This document shows, piece after piece, positions 1-6,653 of a stretch of 15,810 nt of DNA (position 1 is its first letter; each line of letters starts with the position of its first letter). This DNA comes from DASUUR01 sp036373975 (GTDB lineage Bacteria; Patescibacteriota; Saccharimonadia; Saccharimonadales; Saccharimonadaceae), in contig DASUUR010000022.1 in NCBI GenBank assembly GCA_036373975.1, positions 1-15,810 on the forward strand, written 5' to 3'. The notes beneath the pieces were generated by a model. That model saw nothing but the letters and a program-made list of their open reading frames with translations, did no database searches and was not told the origin of the DNA. The position numbers and the translations under genes are program-made.

Positions 1-166
1 GAACTTTACCGTTGTGTACGGCAATAGTTCGGTTAACCATTTCGGGGCTAATGGTGCTTGAGCGTGCCCAAGTTTTAATAATAGTACGGTCGTTGACCCC
101 AAGCGCCGCTACTTTTTTAGCGAGCTTGAAGTCTATAAATGGGCCTTTTTTAAGAGAACGGCTCAT
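1..166 (-). CDS. rpsS: 30S ribosomal protein S19, partial (C-terminus outside window)
   Basis: The protein sits in the head of the 30S subunit, where S19 works with S13. Only the first 55 codons are inside the window. They begin MSRSLKKGPFIDFKLAKKV and run through the typical TWARSSTISPEMV segment to IAVHNGKV, which is unmistakable S19. The ATG at 166-164 is two bases after the rplB stop, and the end of rplB carries a strong purine-rich GGAGGAAG ribosome binding site, so it is co-transcribed and probably translationally coupled. Nothing odd is seen in the visible part. The gene continues past base 1 toward its C-terminus. Confidence 0.96.
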   Translation of the reverse strand, partial: MSRSLKKGPFIDFKLAKKVAALGVNDRTIIKTWARSSTISPEMVNRTIAVHNGKV

Positions 167-168
167 AG

Positions 169-1011
169 TTACTTCTTCCTCCTCTTAGCTTCGTGGCGAC
201 TCTTCGCGATCATATTGTTACTATATTTGCGGCGTCGAGTTCGGTATCCAAGGGTTAATTGACCCCATGGAGTACGTGGTGGCTTACCAGAACCGTGACG
301 ACCACCGTCACCACCACCGTGTGGGTGATCGGTAGCGTTCATGACAACACCGCGGACGGTTGGTCGAATGCCCATACGGCGTTTGCGACCGGCTGAACCG
401 ATCTTAACGTTTTGGTGCTGTACGTTGCCGACAGTACCAATTGTGGCCATGCATTCTACGCGGAATCGGCGGACTTCACCGCTTGGCATGCGTACAAGCG
501 CATAGTCACCTTCTTTAGCCATAAGCTGTGCCTTCGTGCCGGCCGCACGAACAACCTGGCTACCTTTGCCGGGCTGGAGCTCGACAGCGTATATTTGCGT
601 ACCGGTTGGAATTGCGCTTAGTGGCAAACGGTTGCTTGATTCCACCTCAGCGTCAGGACCGCTTTTAATCGTCTTGCCAACTTGCATGGTTGTGTCAGCA
701 ATAATGTAGTGGTACAGACCGTGCTGATCTTTAACTCGTGCGATGCGGGCAGAGCGATTTGGATCATATTCGATCTGTTCAATAGTTGCAATTGTACCAG
801 GAGCAAGACGGTAGTTCATCAAGCGGTAGAACTGCTTAACGCCACCGCCGCGATGACGAGTGGTAATACGACCGGTGTTGTTGCGACCAGCGGTAGTTTT
901 TTTGATTGCAACCAAGCTCTTTAATGGCTTGCGGGTTGTAATGTCAGAGAAGTCCTGACTAGTCATCCCTCGTCGGCCAGGAGTAGTTGGTTTATATGCC
1001 TTGATAGCCAT
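169..1011 (-). CDS. rplB: 50S ribosomal protein L2
   Basis: Large-subunit core protein close to the peptidyl transferase centre, needed for subunit association. The 280 residues are slightly longer than the usual 273-277. It has the early TTRHRGGGVKQ segment and the C-terminal DHPHGGGDGG loop with the conserved histidine of the L2 active-site-proximal motif, followed by PRTPWG and a very basic tail. The common MNPVDHP reads MNATDHP here, a mild change. The start is an ATG whose A is the last base of the rplW stop (TAATG), so translation is coupled to L23. It is the penultimate gene seen of the rplC-D-W-B-rpsS run. Confidence 0.98.
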   Translation of the reverse strand: MAIKAYKPTTPGRRGMTSQDFSDITTRKPLKSLVAIKKTTAGRNNTGRITTRHRGGGVKQFYRLMNYRLAPGTIATIEQIEYDPNRSARIARVKDQHGLYHYIIADTTMQVGKTIKSGPDAEVESSNRLPLSAIPTGTQIYAVELQPGKGSQVVRAAGTKAQLMAKEGDYALVRMPSGEVRRFRVECMATIGTVGNVQHQNVKIGSAGRKRRMGIRPTVRGVVMNATDHPHGGGDGGRHGSGKPPRTPWGQLTLGYRTRRRKYSNNMIAKSRHEAKRRKK

Positions 1012-1316
1012 TACTTCTTCTCCTCTTCGTTGAAGATCTTGATGCTGTCACCTTCGACCAAAGTGACATATGCTTTTTTGACATCTTTGCGACTTGCAGT
1101 GCCGGGATTACGGCGCTTACCACGAGCGAAACGAACGGTCTTACCCTTTACAACAAGGGTCTTAACGTCGCTAACAGTTACGTGGAATTGCTCGGCAACC
1201 GCGTCGGCAATTTGCTGTTTGTTGACTTTTACAGGAACATTGAAAACGTATACGTTATTCTGTGTTGCTGCGTAAGCCTTTTCGCTCATACGCGGAATAA
1301 GACTAAAGGTGCTCAT
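1011..1316 (-). CDS. rplW: 50S ribosomal protein L23
   Basis: L23 lies at the exit of the nascent-peptide tunnel and is the docking point for trigger factor and SRP. The 101-residue length is normal. It shows the LIPRMSEKAY start, the NVYVFNVPVKVNKQQIADAV core strand-helix, and the basic loop KGKTVRFARGKRRNPG that reaches into 23S rRNA. It overlaps rplD upstream and rplB downstream by one base each (TAATG junctions). A GGGGAG ribosome binding site lies in the last codons of rplD. Identity follows from both sequence and position. Confidence 0.97.
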   Translation of the reverse strand: MSTFSLIPRMSEKAYAATQNNVYVFNVPVKVNKQQIADAVAEQFHVTVSDVKTLVVKGKTVRFARGKRRNPGTASRKDVKKAYVTLVEGDSIKIFNEEEKK

Positions 1317-1918
1317 TACGCTTTCTCCCCTAGCCAGGCTGTAACTGCAGTTACGGCACTTGGGCTAATAATGATTTTATCTGCGTTAAGCACGTGGAAC
1401 ACGGAAAGATACGTGGCTCGGACAAGCTCAACACTCCGTAGGTTAGCCGTTGCGCGGAGTAACTCAGGAGTCTTTTCGTCGACAACCAGAAGTACGCGTC
1501 GCACATCAGCCTTGTGTTCGCCAAGGAAACTAACGATATCTTTGGTCTTGCCGCTGGTTTTTGCTTCGGCAATGATAATCTTGTCTGCCTGAGCAGCAAG
1601 TGTTAATGCCTGGCGAATCGCGACACGCTTAGCGTGTGTTGGCAAGGTCTTTTTGTAGTTCTCATTACCAAGTGGACCAAAGACGATACCACCACCGCGC
1701 CAAAGCGGGTTTCGGCTTGAACCGCTACGTGCACGACCGGTTCCTTTTTGTTTGTGGGGTTTCTTACCACCACCGCGAACTTCACCGCGTGTTTTGGTGG
1801 TTGCGCTCGAAAGGCGTGCGTTAGCAAGGTAAGAATCGTAAGCAAGCTTAAGAAGCTCATGATTCGCAACTTCTACAGCAAAAACGCTTTCTGGTAGAGT
1901 GGTTTTAGCTTCAGCCAT
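1316..1918 (-). CDS. rplD: 50S ribosomal protein L4
   Basis: L4 is an early assembly protein whose extended loop lines the peptide exit tunnel. In E. coli it also represses its own S10 operon. The 200-residue protein has the hallmark loop KPHKQKGTGRARSGSSRNP followed by LWRGGGIVFGP at roughly residues 53-82, and the usual Rossmann-like remainder. It overlaps rplC and rplW by one base on each side. Because L4 is the classical S10-operon regulator, it is the first candidate ligand for the hairpin upstream of rplC at 2556-2608; that link is inference. Confidence 0.97.
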   Translation of the reverse strand: MAEAKTTLPESVFAVEVANHELLKLAYDSYLANARLSSATTKTRGEVRGGGKKPHKQKGTGRARSGSSRNPLWRGGGIVFGPLGNENYKKTLPTHAKRVAIRQALTLAAQADKIIIAEAKTSGKTKDIVSFLGEHKADVRRVLLVVDEKTPELLRATANLRSVELVRATYLSVFHVLNADKIIISPSAVTAVTAWLGEKA

Positions 1919-2532
1919 TATGCCTTTCCTCCGATAGTTACAACACCACGGCGAGGGCCAGGTACGGCACCCTTAAGACCAATCAAGTTGTGCTCTGCGT
2001 CAACAAAGGCAACAGTTAAATTCTTAACCGTTACGCGGTCGTGACCCATTCGGCCAGCCATGCGCTTACCCTTAAAGACTTTTTGCGGATACATAGAACC
2101 GATTGAACCAGGCTTACGAACGTTACCGTTCCCACCGTGAGTCTTCTTGCTTGTATTAAAGTTGTGTCGTTTAACGGTACCAGCAAAGCCCTTACCCTTG
2201 CTTGTGCCTGTGACGTCGACACTATCGCCGAGTTCAAAGGTAGTAACGTTAATAACATCGCCGATCTTAACCTCACCAGTTAATTCGTCGAGCCGGATTT
2301 CCCGAATAACCTTCGGGGTCACTTTGGCGGCTTTTACATGGCCAGCCACGGCATTGCTCAGATTCTTTCCCTCACCATACCCGATTTGTACTGCATTATA
2401 ACCGTCTTTCTCGACAGTCTTTACCTGAGTCACAGTACAAGGGCCAGCTTGGATAAGCGTTACTGGAACAGCAACACCGTCCTCACCAAGGATCTGGGTC
2501 ATACCAACTTTGGTACCGAGAAGTGCTTTCAT
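1918..2532 (-). CDS. rplC: 50S ribosomal protein L3
   Basis: L3 is one of the first proteins to bind 23S rRNA, and its loop approaches the peptidyl transferase centre. The 204 residues begin MKALLGTKVGMTQI and contain VTGTSKGKGFAGTVKRHNF and the loop GSIGSMYPQKVFKGKRMAGR near residues 142-161, all typical. It is the first gene of the downstream ribosomal block. It has its own promoter and a structured leader of about 100 nt, with a GAGGG ribosome binding site about 8 nt before the ATG. In the classical S10 operon rpsJ would precede it directly; here three accessory genes intervene. Confidence 0.97.
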   Translation of the reverse strand: MKALLGTKVGMTQILGEDGVAVPVTLIQAGPCTVTQVKTVEKDGYNAVQIGYGEGKNLSNAVAGHVKAAKVTPKVIREIRLDELTGEVKIGDVINVTTFELGDSVDVTGTSKGKGFAGTVKRHNFNTSKKTHGGNGNVRKPGSIGSMYPQKVFKGKRMAGRMGHDRVTVKNLTVAFVDAEHNLIGLKGAVPGPRRGVVTIGGKA

Positions 2533-2555
2533 TTTGAGCCCTCGCTCCCACTTAA

Positions 2556-2608
2556 AATTCTTGGTGGCTGGTGGTATCTGTTACAGACCTGCCAATTCAC
2601 CAAGAATT
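2556..2608 (-). promoter_or_regulatory. Structured 5' leader of rplC: long hairpin
   Basis: Two perfect complementary 11-base arms lie at 2556-2566 and 2598-2608. A smaller nested stem sits inside the loop (2577-2580 with 2584-2587, plus flanking GG/CC pairs). In the transcript the 3' arm is followed by a short U run (AAUUUU) and then, about 23 nt from the arm's end, the rplC start. It lies entirely in the 5' leader of the predicted promoter. This is the right place and shape for a ribosomal-protein autoregulatory leader or attenuator, with L4 or L3 as possible ligand. The structure is seen in the sequence; the function is inferred. Confidence 0.65.
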
Positions 2609-2639
2609 GCTTTAATATTTCGTTAAAAGTTACCGTTGC

Positions 2640-2669
2640 ATTCTAACAGATGTGGAGTGCTCCTGTCAA
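2640..2669 (-). promoter_or_regulatory. Promoter of the rplC-rplD-rplW-rplB-rpsS unit
   Basis: Read on the minus strand, a perfect TTGACA (2664-2669) is followed after 18 bp by TAGAAT (2640-2645), five of six matches to the -10 consensus. Transcription would start near 2633, giving a leader of about 100 nt before rplC. The -35 box directly abuts the stop codon of the upstream accessory gene. It is the best housekeeping-type promoter in the window. Confidence 0.8.
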
Positions 2670-3428
2670 CTAATTAATGAATGCGCTGTACGCGGTAAGT
2701 AGATGTCGCTCCGCGGCCTGCAAGCTAGATTCAAACTCCGCCGCGCGTACCGGGAAATTGTCGTATGTTTTTGCGAGTGTCTTCTGGGCTTTACTGAATG
2801 CGGCGGCATCATGAGCTCGGTTGGCGCTAATTAATGCATCCCATCCCTGTACCGTCGCGCTTAAATCTCTAATTAAGGTATCGTTCACTGTCCTGGCAGC
2901 CTCTGGAGGCTTTGCGGACTGCTGTGCATCCCGTGCGGCACGCCAGATGTTTCTATGGGCGGTGAAAAGTTTCTCTTCAGTTGTTTTTACCCCAAGCGCA
3001 GGCGCCAGAACGGCCCGCGTATCCATGTCGTATTGCAATAAGTCGACAAGGTCACTCACACCTTTCATTAGAGCCATGCTCTCTTTGCGATGGAGGGCAC
3101 ATTCGGCGGTCGCCTGGCCGTACTGTACGGTGAATTGCCACCATTGCTGGCTTTCTTCACACGTTATTGAGTCTTTAAGTTCGGCTTTCACTGCTAGGAG
3201 CCCTGCTATTTTGTTGCGAGTATCTTTGCTTTTAAGCTGATCCGTCATAGCGTCAAGCTTTACAGCCACCTTGCTTTTGCTTTGCGTGATCGTCTGTTGC
3301 ATGGAGTTGGCAAAGTTGTTGCCCTGAAGGCCAATGATCAGCGCGCCGACCGCAAGAGCAAGCACTAGAGCAATACTTATGACAAGGAGCTTATGACGGA
3401 ATATCGCCGTGGGAATGAGGGATTTCAT
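2670..3428 (-). CDS. Hypothetical membrane-anchored helical protein
   Basis: I do not recognise this 252-residue protein. It has a short basic N-terminus, one hydrophobic segment at about residues 14-34, and then a long, mostly helical, charged region rich in Ala, Gln, Lys and Asp. It is therefore probably a single-pass protein with its body outside the membrane. There are only two cysteines (90 and 110), which could form a disulfide in an extracytoplasmic domain. A W-W pair lies at 96-97. The start ATG overlaps the stop of the metalloprotease gene by four bases (ATGA), so the two are translationally coupled. It is the last gene of a three-gene accessory operon and could be a partner or surface tether for the protease; that is inference. 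Confidence 0.85.
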   Translation of the reverse strand: MKSLIPTAIFRHKLLVISIALVLALAVGALIIGLQGNNFANSMQQTITQSKSKVAVKLDAMTDQLKSKDTRNKIAGLLAVKAELKDSITCEESQQWWQFTVQYGQATAECALHRKESMALMKGVSDLVDLLQYDMDTRAVLAPALGVKTTEEKLFTAHRNIWRAARDAQQSAKPPEAARTVNDTLIRDLSATVQGWDALISANRAHDAAAFSKAQKTLAKTYDNFPVRAAEFESSLQAAERHLLTAYSAFIN

Positions 3429-4165
3429 AGAGTGACCCCTAATCGGGTTGAAGATAGCTCAAAAGGCAACGGCCACGGGTTAAAGGCGCAGCCTTGAAGA
3501 TCGATCGATTGCTGCTGCATGACGGGCGCCGCCGAGCCCGGGGCACGGCATGATTGATGACTATGTCCAAGCCAATGTCCCGTCTCATGGTTTACTACCA
3601 TATGTCGATAATCACGTAGCGACCCTTTGGCCTTATTCCACGAAGGCGTTGCATTTAACCAGCGCGTTTCGTTAATGATAACGAACGATCCAACTTGGCA
3701 GCTGTATGTTGCGTCACATCCCATAGCCGAGAAGGATGTCATCTTATCGGCCGTCGCTAGAACCAGGGTAAAATCAGCCGCACCAGTAACGCGCTTGAAA
3801 GTGGCGCCAAGACGAGACCAGCCCCTTGGATCATTTAATGTGCTTTGAGCGAGCGAGGCAAACTCATCAAGATTCGAAACAATGTTGCCCCGGCTTGCTA
3901 CTGTGTAAGTTATTTCAATCTTTCTATCGGCTCGTTGCTGTGCTAACCATGTCGGCTCAGCAATTGTGGGCGACTTTGCTTGGCGGAGCAGTGCGGCCGT
4001 GCCATTTGTGGTAGAGATTTCGCATAAAGAAAGGCTTTTGTCTTTCTTACAATCAATTGCAGCATGTGATGTTACGGCTGATGTTTGGCCCTGGACGCTA
4101 GATACCATAATAAGGGCAAGTAACATCAGACCAAACCTACCTAGCCTCTTGCCCCACCTCGCCAT
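3425..4165 (-). CDS. Secreted DUF3152-type metzincin-like zinc metalloprotease
   Basis: The 246-residue protein starts with a Sec-type signal or anchor (basic MARWGKRLGR, hydrophobic to about residue 23). The catalytic-type motif HETGHWLGHSH at 193-203 fits HExxHxxGxxH, with three zinc histidines (193, 197, 203) and Glu194. APVM at 213-216 supplies a Met-turn, as in metzincins. The surrounding INETRWLNATPSW and LQGCAFNPWP segments match my recollection of the actinobacterial DUF3152 family. Six cysteines (39, 48, 150, 156, 206, 226) suggest disulfides, which fits export. It overlaps the upstream membrane-protein gene by one base and the downstream gene by four. Substrate unknown; a role in processing surface proteins is plausible but unproven. 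It stops with TGA, which argues for the standard code. Confidence 0.88.
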   Translation of the reverse strand: MARWGKRLGRFGLMLLALIMVSSVQGQTSAVTSHAAIDCKKDKSLSLCEISTTNGTAALLRQAKSPTIAEPTWLAQQRADRKIEITYTVASRGNIVSNLDEFASLAQSTLNDPRGWSRLGATFKRVTGAADFTLVLATADKMTSFSAMGCDATYSCQVGSFVIINETRWLNATPSWNKAKGSLRDYRHMVVNHETGHWLGHSHQSCRAPGSAAPVMQQQSIDLQGCAFNPWPLPFELSSTRLGVTL

Positions 4166-4449
4166 TACAATACAATTCCCGCCGGCAAGAAGTAGCTTAG
4201 AATAGTAACAATGAGCAATACGGCATACTCAATTTTGCGGTCCATCTGAAAGTGGTCGTGGCTGGCAAAGAGTACGCCTAGTAGCAATCCTAGCGGTAGA
4301 CCGTTAAGCGTTAACCCGAGAATAACCATTGGATCTTGAAATTTGATCCATAAGGTTCCCGCAAGAATATAGATGACCAGTTTTAAGAAGTAAACACTGT
4401 CTTTTTCGGTGGCTTGGTGTCGTGTTTTGGTTTTTTTAGACATAATCAT
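4165..4449 (-). CDS. Small integral membrane protein, first gene of accessory operon
   Basis: A 94-residue protein of unknown function. A basic, polar N-terminus (about 18 residues) is followed by three hydrophobic stretches near residues 20-36, 41-62 and 74-92. The loop between the second and third has a conspicuous SHDHFQMDRK. Two in-frame ATGs are possible (4449 and 4443). No ribosome binding site precedes either, and a TATAAT box ends only four bases upstream of the first, so a leaderless message is likely. It overlaps the metalloprotease gene by one base (TAATG), which places it in the same transcript. It may support export or anchoring of the two downstream products, but there is no sequence proof. 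Confidence 0.8.
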   Translation of the reverse strand: MIMSKKTKTRHQATEKDSVYFLKLVIYILAGTLWIKFQDPMVILGLTLNGLPLGLLLGVLFASHDHFQMDRKIEYAVLLIVTILSYFLPAGIVL

Positions 4450-4453
4450 AATA

Positions 4454-4481
4454 ATTATACAGCAGTAACATGAATCAACAA
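4454..4481 (-). promoter_or_regulatory. Promoter of the three-gene accessory operon, apparently leaderless
   Basis: On the minus strand a perfect TATAAT lies at 4454-4459, with TTGTTG (4476-4481) 16 bp upstream as a weak -35. The expected start of transcription falls on or within a few bases of the two candidate ATGs (4449, 4443). The -35 slightly overlaps the foot of the rpsJ terminator. Confidence 0.55.
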
Positions 4482-4512
4482 CAAAATAGCCTCAATTTGA
4501 GGCTATTTTGTT
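4480..4512 (-). terminator. Rho-independent terminator of rpsJ
   Basis: Perfect 14-bp inverted repeat (4480-4493 with 4499-4512) with a 5-base loop, beginning about 15 bases after the rpsJ stop. The descending arm in the minus-strand transcript is U-rich (AUUUUGUUGUU). It separates rpsJ from the accessory operon. Confidence 0.85.
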
Positions 4513-4527
4513 AATTCAAAGGGGTTA

Positions 4528-4854
4528 TTACATTCGGATTTCTGCATCACAGCCAGCTGGTAGGCTGAGGTTCTGCAAGGAATCGATAGTTTTAGGTGTT
4601 GCACCAATAATGTCAATGAGACGCTTGTGGATACGCATTTCAAATGCTTCACCGCCCGTCTTGTAGACATGAGGAGATTTAACTACGGTGTAAGTACTTC
4701 GGCGTGTTGGTAACGGAACTGGTCCGGCAATAGTTGCGCCTGTTCGGAGAACGGTTTCGATTATTTGTTTAGCGGATTGGTCTATAACCTTGTGGTCATA
4801 GGCCTTTAAGCGGATGCGGATCCGCGGGAGTGCTGGTGTAGCAGCTTGTGCCAT
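4528..4854 (-). CDS. rpsJ: 30S ribosomal protein S10 (NusE)
   Basis: S10 is a 30S head protein and, as NusE, a transcription antitermination factor that pairs with NusB and NusG. The 108 residues contain RIRIRLKAYDHKVIDQSA, the loop GPVPLPTRRSTYTVVKSPHV at about 45-64, and the C-terminal RLIDI segment, all typical. It is a single-gene transcription unit, with its own promoter upstream and a strong terminator just after the stop, instead of leading the S10 operon. AAGGAG lies 8 bases before the ATG. The N-terminus carries about five extra residues compared with E. coli. Confidence 0.97.
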   Translation of the reverse strand: MAQAATPALPRIRIRLKAYDHKVIDQSAKQIIETVLRTGATIAGPVPLPTRRSTYTVVKSPHVYKTGGEAFEMRIHKRLIDIIGATPKTIDSLQNLSLPAGCDAEIRM

Positions 4855-4892
4855 TCGTATAGCTCCTTGCTATGTGCGATGTTGTAACCTCT

Positions 4893-4906
4893 GCATAAGT
4901 CTATGC
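4893..4906 (-). promoter_or_regulatory. Small hairpin in the rpsJ leader
   Basis: GCATA and TATGC arms (5 bp, 4-base loop) lie in the middle of the roughly 85-nt 5' leader of rpsJ. It is short and could be chance; it is listed because the leader is long and otherwise featureless. Confidence 0.3.
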
Positions 4907-4945
4907 TTAGCCGAGTTCTCAACATAATTAGTTGTCTTAATTAAG

Positions 4946-4973
4946 ATTATACGTATTTTCTTTGGTTTTGCAA
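4946..4973 (-). promoter_or_regulatory. Promoter of rpsJ
   Basis: Minus-strand TTGCAA (4968-4973), 16 bp spacer, perfect TATAAT (4946-4951). It lies between the tuf terminator and rpsJ; predicted start near 4939. Confidence 0.72.
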
Positions 4974-4989
4974 GTCTATCCTCGGCACA

Positions 4990-5020
4990 ACAAAAGAGCC
5001 GCGGATTGCGGCTCTTTTGT
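4990..5020 (-). terminator. Rho-independent terminator of tuf
   Basis: Perfect 13-bp inverted repeat (4990-5002 with 5008-5020), GC-rich at the top of the stem with a 5-base loop, followed in the transcript by a U-rich UCUUUUGUUGU stretch. It starts about 15 bases after the tuf stop. Confidence 0.88.
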
Positions 5021-5035
5021 GTGAGACATAGACTA

Positions 5036-6223
5036 CTATTTAGTAATCTTAGTTACTGCACCAGCACCAACAGTACGGCCACCTTCACGAATGGTAAAGC
5101 GCATACCTTGGTCCATAGCGATTGGCGCAAGAAGCTTAACTTTGAAGCTTACGTTGTCACCAGGCATAACCATTTCTTTGTCTGCTGGGAGCTCAACCTC
5201 ACCGGTAACATCGGTTGTGCGGAAGTAGAACTGAGGCTTGTAACCCTTGAAGAATGGAGTGTGACGACCGCCCTCTTCTTTAGTAAGGATGTATACTTCA
5301 GCTTCAAATTCAGTGTGAGGAGTGATGCTACCTGGCTTAGCAAGTACCTGACCGCGCTCAATATCGTCGCGCTCAATACCGCGAAGTAGGATACCGGCAT
5401 TGTCGCCAGCCTGGCCACGATCAAGATTCTTCTTGAAGGCTTCGATGCCAGTTACAACCGACTTTTTAGTGTCACGGATACCAAGGATCTCAACTTCGTC
5501 GTTGAGGTTAACAACACCTTGTTCGATACGGCCGGTAGCAACAGTACCACGACCTTTGATTGAGAATACGTCTTCGATAGGCATCAAGAAAGGCTTGTCA
5601 AGATCGCGTACTGGCTCTTCGATGTAGCTGTCCATAGCTGCAACGAGTTCCATGATCGCGTCTTCGTACTGTGGGTCGCCTTCGAGGGCCTTAAGAGCTG
5701 AACCCTTGATGATTGGAGCATTGTCGCCATCAAAGCCGTTCTTGGTAAGGAGTTCGCGAACGTCCATTTCAACAAGCTCTACAAGGTCAGCGTCGGCCAT
5801 GTCCATTTTGTTGAGGAATACAACGATCTTAGGAACGTTAACCTGGCGAGCAAGCAACACGTGTTCACGAGTCTGAGGCATAGGGCCATCAGCTGCGCTT
5901 ACAACAAGGATAGCGCCATCAACCTGAGCAGCACCGGTGATCATGTTTTTAATGTAGTCAGCGTGACCAGGCATGTCGACGTGAGCGTAGTGACGGGCTT
6001 CACTTTCGTACTCAAGGTGAGCGGTAGAAATAGTAATACCGCGAGCCTTTTCTTCTGGGGCTTTGTCGATCTCATCGTAAGCCGATGGTTTGTTTACAGC
6101 ACTTGGCAATTTCTTTGCAAGCACAGCAGTGATAGCTGCAGTCAAAGTGGTTTTACCGTGGTCAACGTGACCCATGGTACCAACGTTTACGTGCGGCTTA
6201 CTTCGGTCAAAAGTGTCTGCCAT
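5036..6223 (-). CDS. tuf: Elongation factor Tu
   Basis: GTPase that delivers aminoacyl-tRNA to the ribosomal A site. The 395-residue length is normal. The G domain has canonical motifs: GHVDHGKT (18-25), the RGITIS switch I (61-66), DMPGHADY (83-90), NKMD (138-141) and SAL (175-177). Domains 2 and 3 follow, with GRGTVATGRIEQG and the C-terminal PFFKGYKPQFYFRTTDVTGE and REGGRTVGAG. The position of E. coli Cys81 in the switch II region is Met. AGGAG lies about 8 bases before the ATG. It is transcribed alone, with its own promoter and terminator, instead of following fusA directly. Its intact G4 and G5 motifs contrast with those of the neighbouring EF-G. Confidence 0.98.
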   Translation of the reverse strand: MADTFDRSKPHVNVGTMGHVDHGKTTLTAAITAVLAKKLPSAVNKPSAYDEIDKAPEEKARGITISTAHLEYESEARHYAHVDMPGHADYIKNMITGAAQVDGAILVVSAADGPMPQTREHVLLARQVNVPKIVVFLNKMDMADADLVELVEMDVRELLTKNGFDGDNAPIIKGSALKALEGDPQYEDAIMELVAAMDSYIEEPVRDLDKPFLMPIEDVFSIKGRGTVATGRIEQGVVNLNDEVEILGIRDTKKSVVTGIEAFKKNLDRGQAGDNAGILLRGIERDDIERGQVLAKPGSITPHTEFEAEVYILTKEEGGRHTPFFKGYKPQFYFRTTDVTGEVELPADKEMVMPGDNVSFKVKLLAPIAMDQGMRFTIREGGRTVGAGAVTKITK

Positions 6224-6254
6224 TTATTTCTCCTAATTATTTACTTTATTCGCA

Positions 6255-6270
6255 TGGGGTTAAAACCCCA
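6255..6270 (-). promoter_or_regulatory. Hairpin in the tuf 5' leader
   Basis: TGGGGT and ACCCCA arms (6 bp, 4-base loop) in the roughly 55-nt tuf leader, about 30 bases upstream of the start codon. It could stabilise the mRNA or affect initiation. It has no U-tract suited to termination. Confidence 0.45.
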
Positions 6271-6285
6271 CAACGTATGTAGCAG

Positions 6286-6314
6286 ATTATAAATTCTCGA
6301 GGCATAATTGTAAA
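6286..6314 (-). promoter_or_regulatory. Promoter of tuf
   Basis: Minus-strand TTTACA (6309-6314), exactly 17 bp, perfect TATAAT (6286-6291). Predicted start near 6279. Confidence 0.75.
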
Positions 6315-6332
6315 TACTAAAACCTCGAGAAT
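6293..6332. repeat. 10-bp inverted repeat overlapping the tuf promoter
   Basis: Perfect arms at 6293-6302 and 6323-6332, each containing the palindrome CTCGAG, separated by 20 bases. One arm fills the -35/-10 spacer of tuf and the other lies just upstream of the -35, so the -35 is in the loop. As RNA it could end the transcript of the small Tat-type gene; as DNA it could be an operator. The repeat is certain, its job is not. Confidence 0.6.
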
Positions 6333-6367
6333 CCGATAACTACCGCATTAAATTAAAATGAAGGAAC

Positions 6368-6571
6368 TTATCCTTTTACGTTGCCGGCTTTTGTGCCACC
6401 GTAGGCGCTGGCACCATAGTTAGCCTGTTGCTTAGGGGCAGCGTTCACGCCTGTTAGGGTTTTGATAAGCGCTGCTGCACCAGTCAATGCGACAAAGCCG
6501 ACAGTCACATGCTTCAAGAATGCACGACGATCCATCTTCTTTTGCATAAGAGTGTCTAGTTCTGTTTTCAT
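6368..6571 (-). CDS. Small protein with twin-arginine-type signal and YGASAYGG tail
   Basis: A 67-residue protein. DRRAFLKH at 14-21 fits the twin-arginine (Tat) signal pattern RRxFLK, followed by a hydrophobic stretch at about 22-39 and then only about 28 residues ending in a Gly/Ala/Tyr-rich segment, with YGASAYGG at 52-59. The product would be a tiny exported or membrane-anchored peptide with no room for an enzyme. An AAGGAAG ribosome binding site supports the start at 6571 over later Met9 and Met13. It is divergent from the plus-strand gene beginning at 6654, whose product shares the YGxSAYG motif. No function is known to me. Confidence 0.75.
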   Translation of the reverse strand: MKTELDTLMQKKMDRRAFLKHVTVGFVALTGAAALIKTLTGVNAAPKQQANYGASAYGGTKAGNVKG

Positions 6572-6607
6572 TTTTTATCTTCCTTTATTACTATTACGCT
6601 AACGTTT

Positions 6608-6635
6608 ATTATAGTATACTTCTTTTATACAACAA
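6608..6635 (-). promoter_or_regulatory. Candidate promoter of the small Tat-signal gene
   Basis: Minus-strand TTGTTG (6630-6635), 16 bp, TATAAT (6608-6613), in the 82-bp A/T-rich divergent spacer. Plus-strand -10-like hexamers (TATAGT at 6610, TATACT at 6615, TATACA at 6626) overlap the same bases but lack a convincing -35. Confidence 0.5.
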
Positions 6636-6653
6636 ATATTTTTATAGGAAAAT

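Noticed and set aside
412..621. Plus-strand open frames opposite the ribosomal protein genes
   Set aside because: Antisense shadows of rplB, rplW, rplD and rplC; no family resemblance or start signals.
3425..3427. Alternative genetic code with UGA as glycine, as in some CPR
   Set aside because: TGA is the stop of the metalloprotease gene at the expected end of the family, and no conserved gene has an internal TGA.
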